Source: Bradyrhizobium iriomotense
Lineage (GTDB): Bacteria > Pseudomonadota > Alphaproteobacteria > Rhizobiales > Xanthobacteraceae
NCBI RefSeq assembly: GCF_018130765.1
Contig: NZ_JAFCJZ010000005.1
Span: forward strand, 248,001-312,000
Direction of reading: 5' to 3'
DNA: 64,000 bases
A program made the translations under genes and the position numbers. The notes below the pieces were generated by a model. That model had not been told where the DNA came from. It searched no databases and was given only the letters and a program-made list of their open reading frames with translations. Below are positions 63,337-64,000 of this stretch, piece by piece; positions within the stretch are counted from its first letter, which is position 1; each line of letters starts with the position of its first letter.

Positions 63337-64000
63337 ACCTCTCCGCGCCCTTCATCCTGCGACCGATTGCAACCGCGCTGCTGATGGCTGGCCTGCTGCT
63401 GCTCGGCCTTGCGGCCTATCCGCTGCTGCCGGTCGGAGCGCTGCCGAACGTCAATTACCCGACGATCCAGATCTCGGCGCAGCTGCCCGGCGCCGATCCC
63501 GGCACCATTGCCTCGTCGGTCGCCACGCCGCTCGAGCAGCAGCTCAGCCAGATCCCAGGCATCACGCAGCTTACCTCGTCCAGTGCGCTCGGCGTCGCCC
63601 AGCTCACGGTTCAATTCGAGCTGTCACGCACGGTGGACAGCGCGGCGGTGGACGTGCTCGCCGCGATCAATGCCGCAAGCCCTTTCCTGCCGCCGAACAT
63701 CCCCTACCCGCCGACGATCAGGAAGGTGAACCCGGCGGAGACGCCGATCATGCTGATCGCGCTGACGTCGGACTCGCTGCCGCTGACGACGGTGGACGCT
63801 TATGCCGAAAACATCCTGCTGCCGAAGATTTCGCAGGTTCCCGGCGTAGGCCTCGTCGGCATCGGCGGCCAGCAGAAGCCCGCGATCCGCGTCCGCGTCA
63901 ATCCGCAGGCGCTTGCCGCCCGCGGCATCGGCCTCGAAGACGTCCGCAGCGTGATCGCCGGCGCCAACGTCGATCTGCCGAAGGGCACGCTGAACAGCCC
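63333..64000 (+). CDS. RND efflux permease (MdtB/MdtC-like, partial)
   Basis: N-terminal 222 residues of an RND pump; the rest lies beyond the right edge. It starts MNLSAPFILRPIATALLMAG, then YPLLPVGALPNVNYPTIQIS and LPGADPGTIASSVATPLEQQ, all typical of the MdtB/MdtC branch with PNVNYPTIQ at the first pore-domain strand. It overlaps the adaptor gene by 4 nt. The presence of MdtA-like plus MdtB-like genes suggests a mdtABC-type arrangement, with a further permease possibly following outside the window. Confidence 0.92.
   Translation, partial: MNLSAPFILRPIATALLMAGLLLLGLAAYPLLPVGALPNVNYPTIQISAQLPGADPGTIASSVATPLEQQLSQIPGITQLTSSSALGVAQLTVQFELSRTVDSAAVDVLAAINAASPFLPPNIPYPPTIRKVNPAETPIMLIALTSDSLPLTTVDAYAENILLPKISQVPGVGLVGIGGQQKPAIRVRVNPQALAARGIGLEDVRSVIAGANVDLPKGTLNS

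Noticed and set aside
1..64000. CRISPR array, prophage, transposase, rRNA or tRNA genes
   Set aside because: No regularly spaced repeats, phage structural genes, transposase motifs or tRNA/rRNA-like sequences were seen on reading the window.

Overview
The window is GC-rich, densely coded DNA whose gene content, short overlaps and intergenic palindromes point to an alphaproteobacterium of the Bradyrhizobium/Rhodopseudomonas group. This is inferred from gene families (DUF992, DUF6894, FixLJ-like signalling, AaeXAB-type exporters, RND systems) and from two repeat types; no rRNA or tRNA gene was seen to anchor the taxonomy.

Layout. (1) 1-2378, minus strand: start of an arginine deiminase operon (arcD, then arcA running off the left edge). 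(2) 2543-6693, minus: RND efflux pump with lipoprotein adaptor. (3) 7044-23634: a stress and export block with DUF1269 protein, Bax-inhibitor-1 protein, a second ArcD-like antiporter, AI-2E family protein, DUF992 protein, a yhiI-rbbA-yhhJ type ABC exporter, HdeD-like protein, small secreted or membrane proteins and a second RND pump. (4) 23743-42811: a large catabolic locus. A FadR-type GntR regulator (32023-32706) lies among three transcription units. A perfect 13-bp palindrome (ATGCATTATGCAT) sits upstream of each: 31094-31106 before a solute-binding protein, SDR, 3-HIBDH-like, LivHMGF and SMP-30 unit; 31930-31942 between the CitE-type lyase and the regulator; 42799-42811 before a nine-gene unit (SucC/SucD-type CoA ligase, MaoC hydratase, two CaiB-type CoA-transferases, FAS1-like hydratase, and a nitrate/taurine-type ABC importer). 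The logic is uptake, CoA activation, hydration and C-C cleavage of an unidentified, probably dicarboxylic or branched acid. This is the best candidate for an undescribed system here.

(5) 43338-52925: AraC regulator overlapping a small ORF, FixL/FixJ-like two-component pair plus a stand-alone receiver, an AaeXAB-type aromatic acid exporter and a second, related AraC regulator. They are followed by a candidate C-rich three-hairpin small RNA ending in a strong terminator. (6) 52943-59988, minus: a complete malonate decarboxylase operon (mdcA-C-D-E-G-B, AEC transporter, mdcH). (7) 60107-64000: secreted alpha/beta hydrolase, two small secreted proteins and the start of a third RND pump that runs off the right edge.

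Many genes overlap by 4 nt (ATGA), which supports long co-translated operons. Start codons were moved from the longest open frame where a Shine-Dalgarno sequence or a conserved N-terminus supported a shorter protein.
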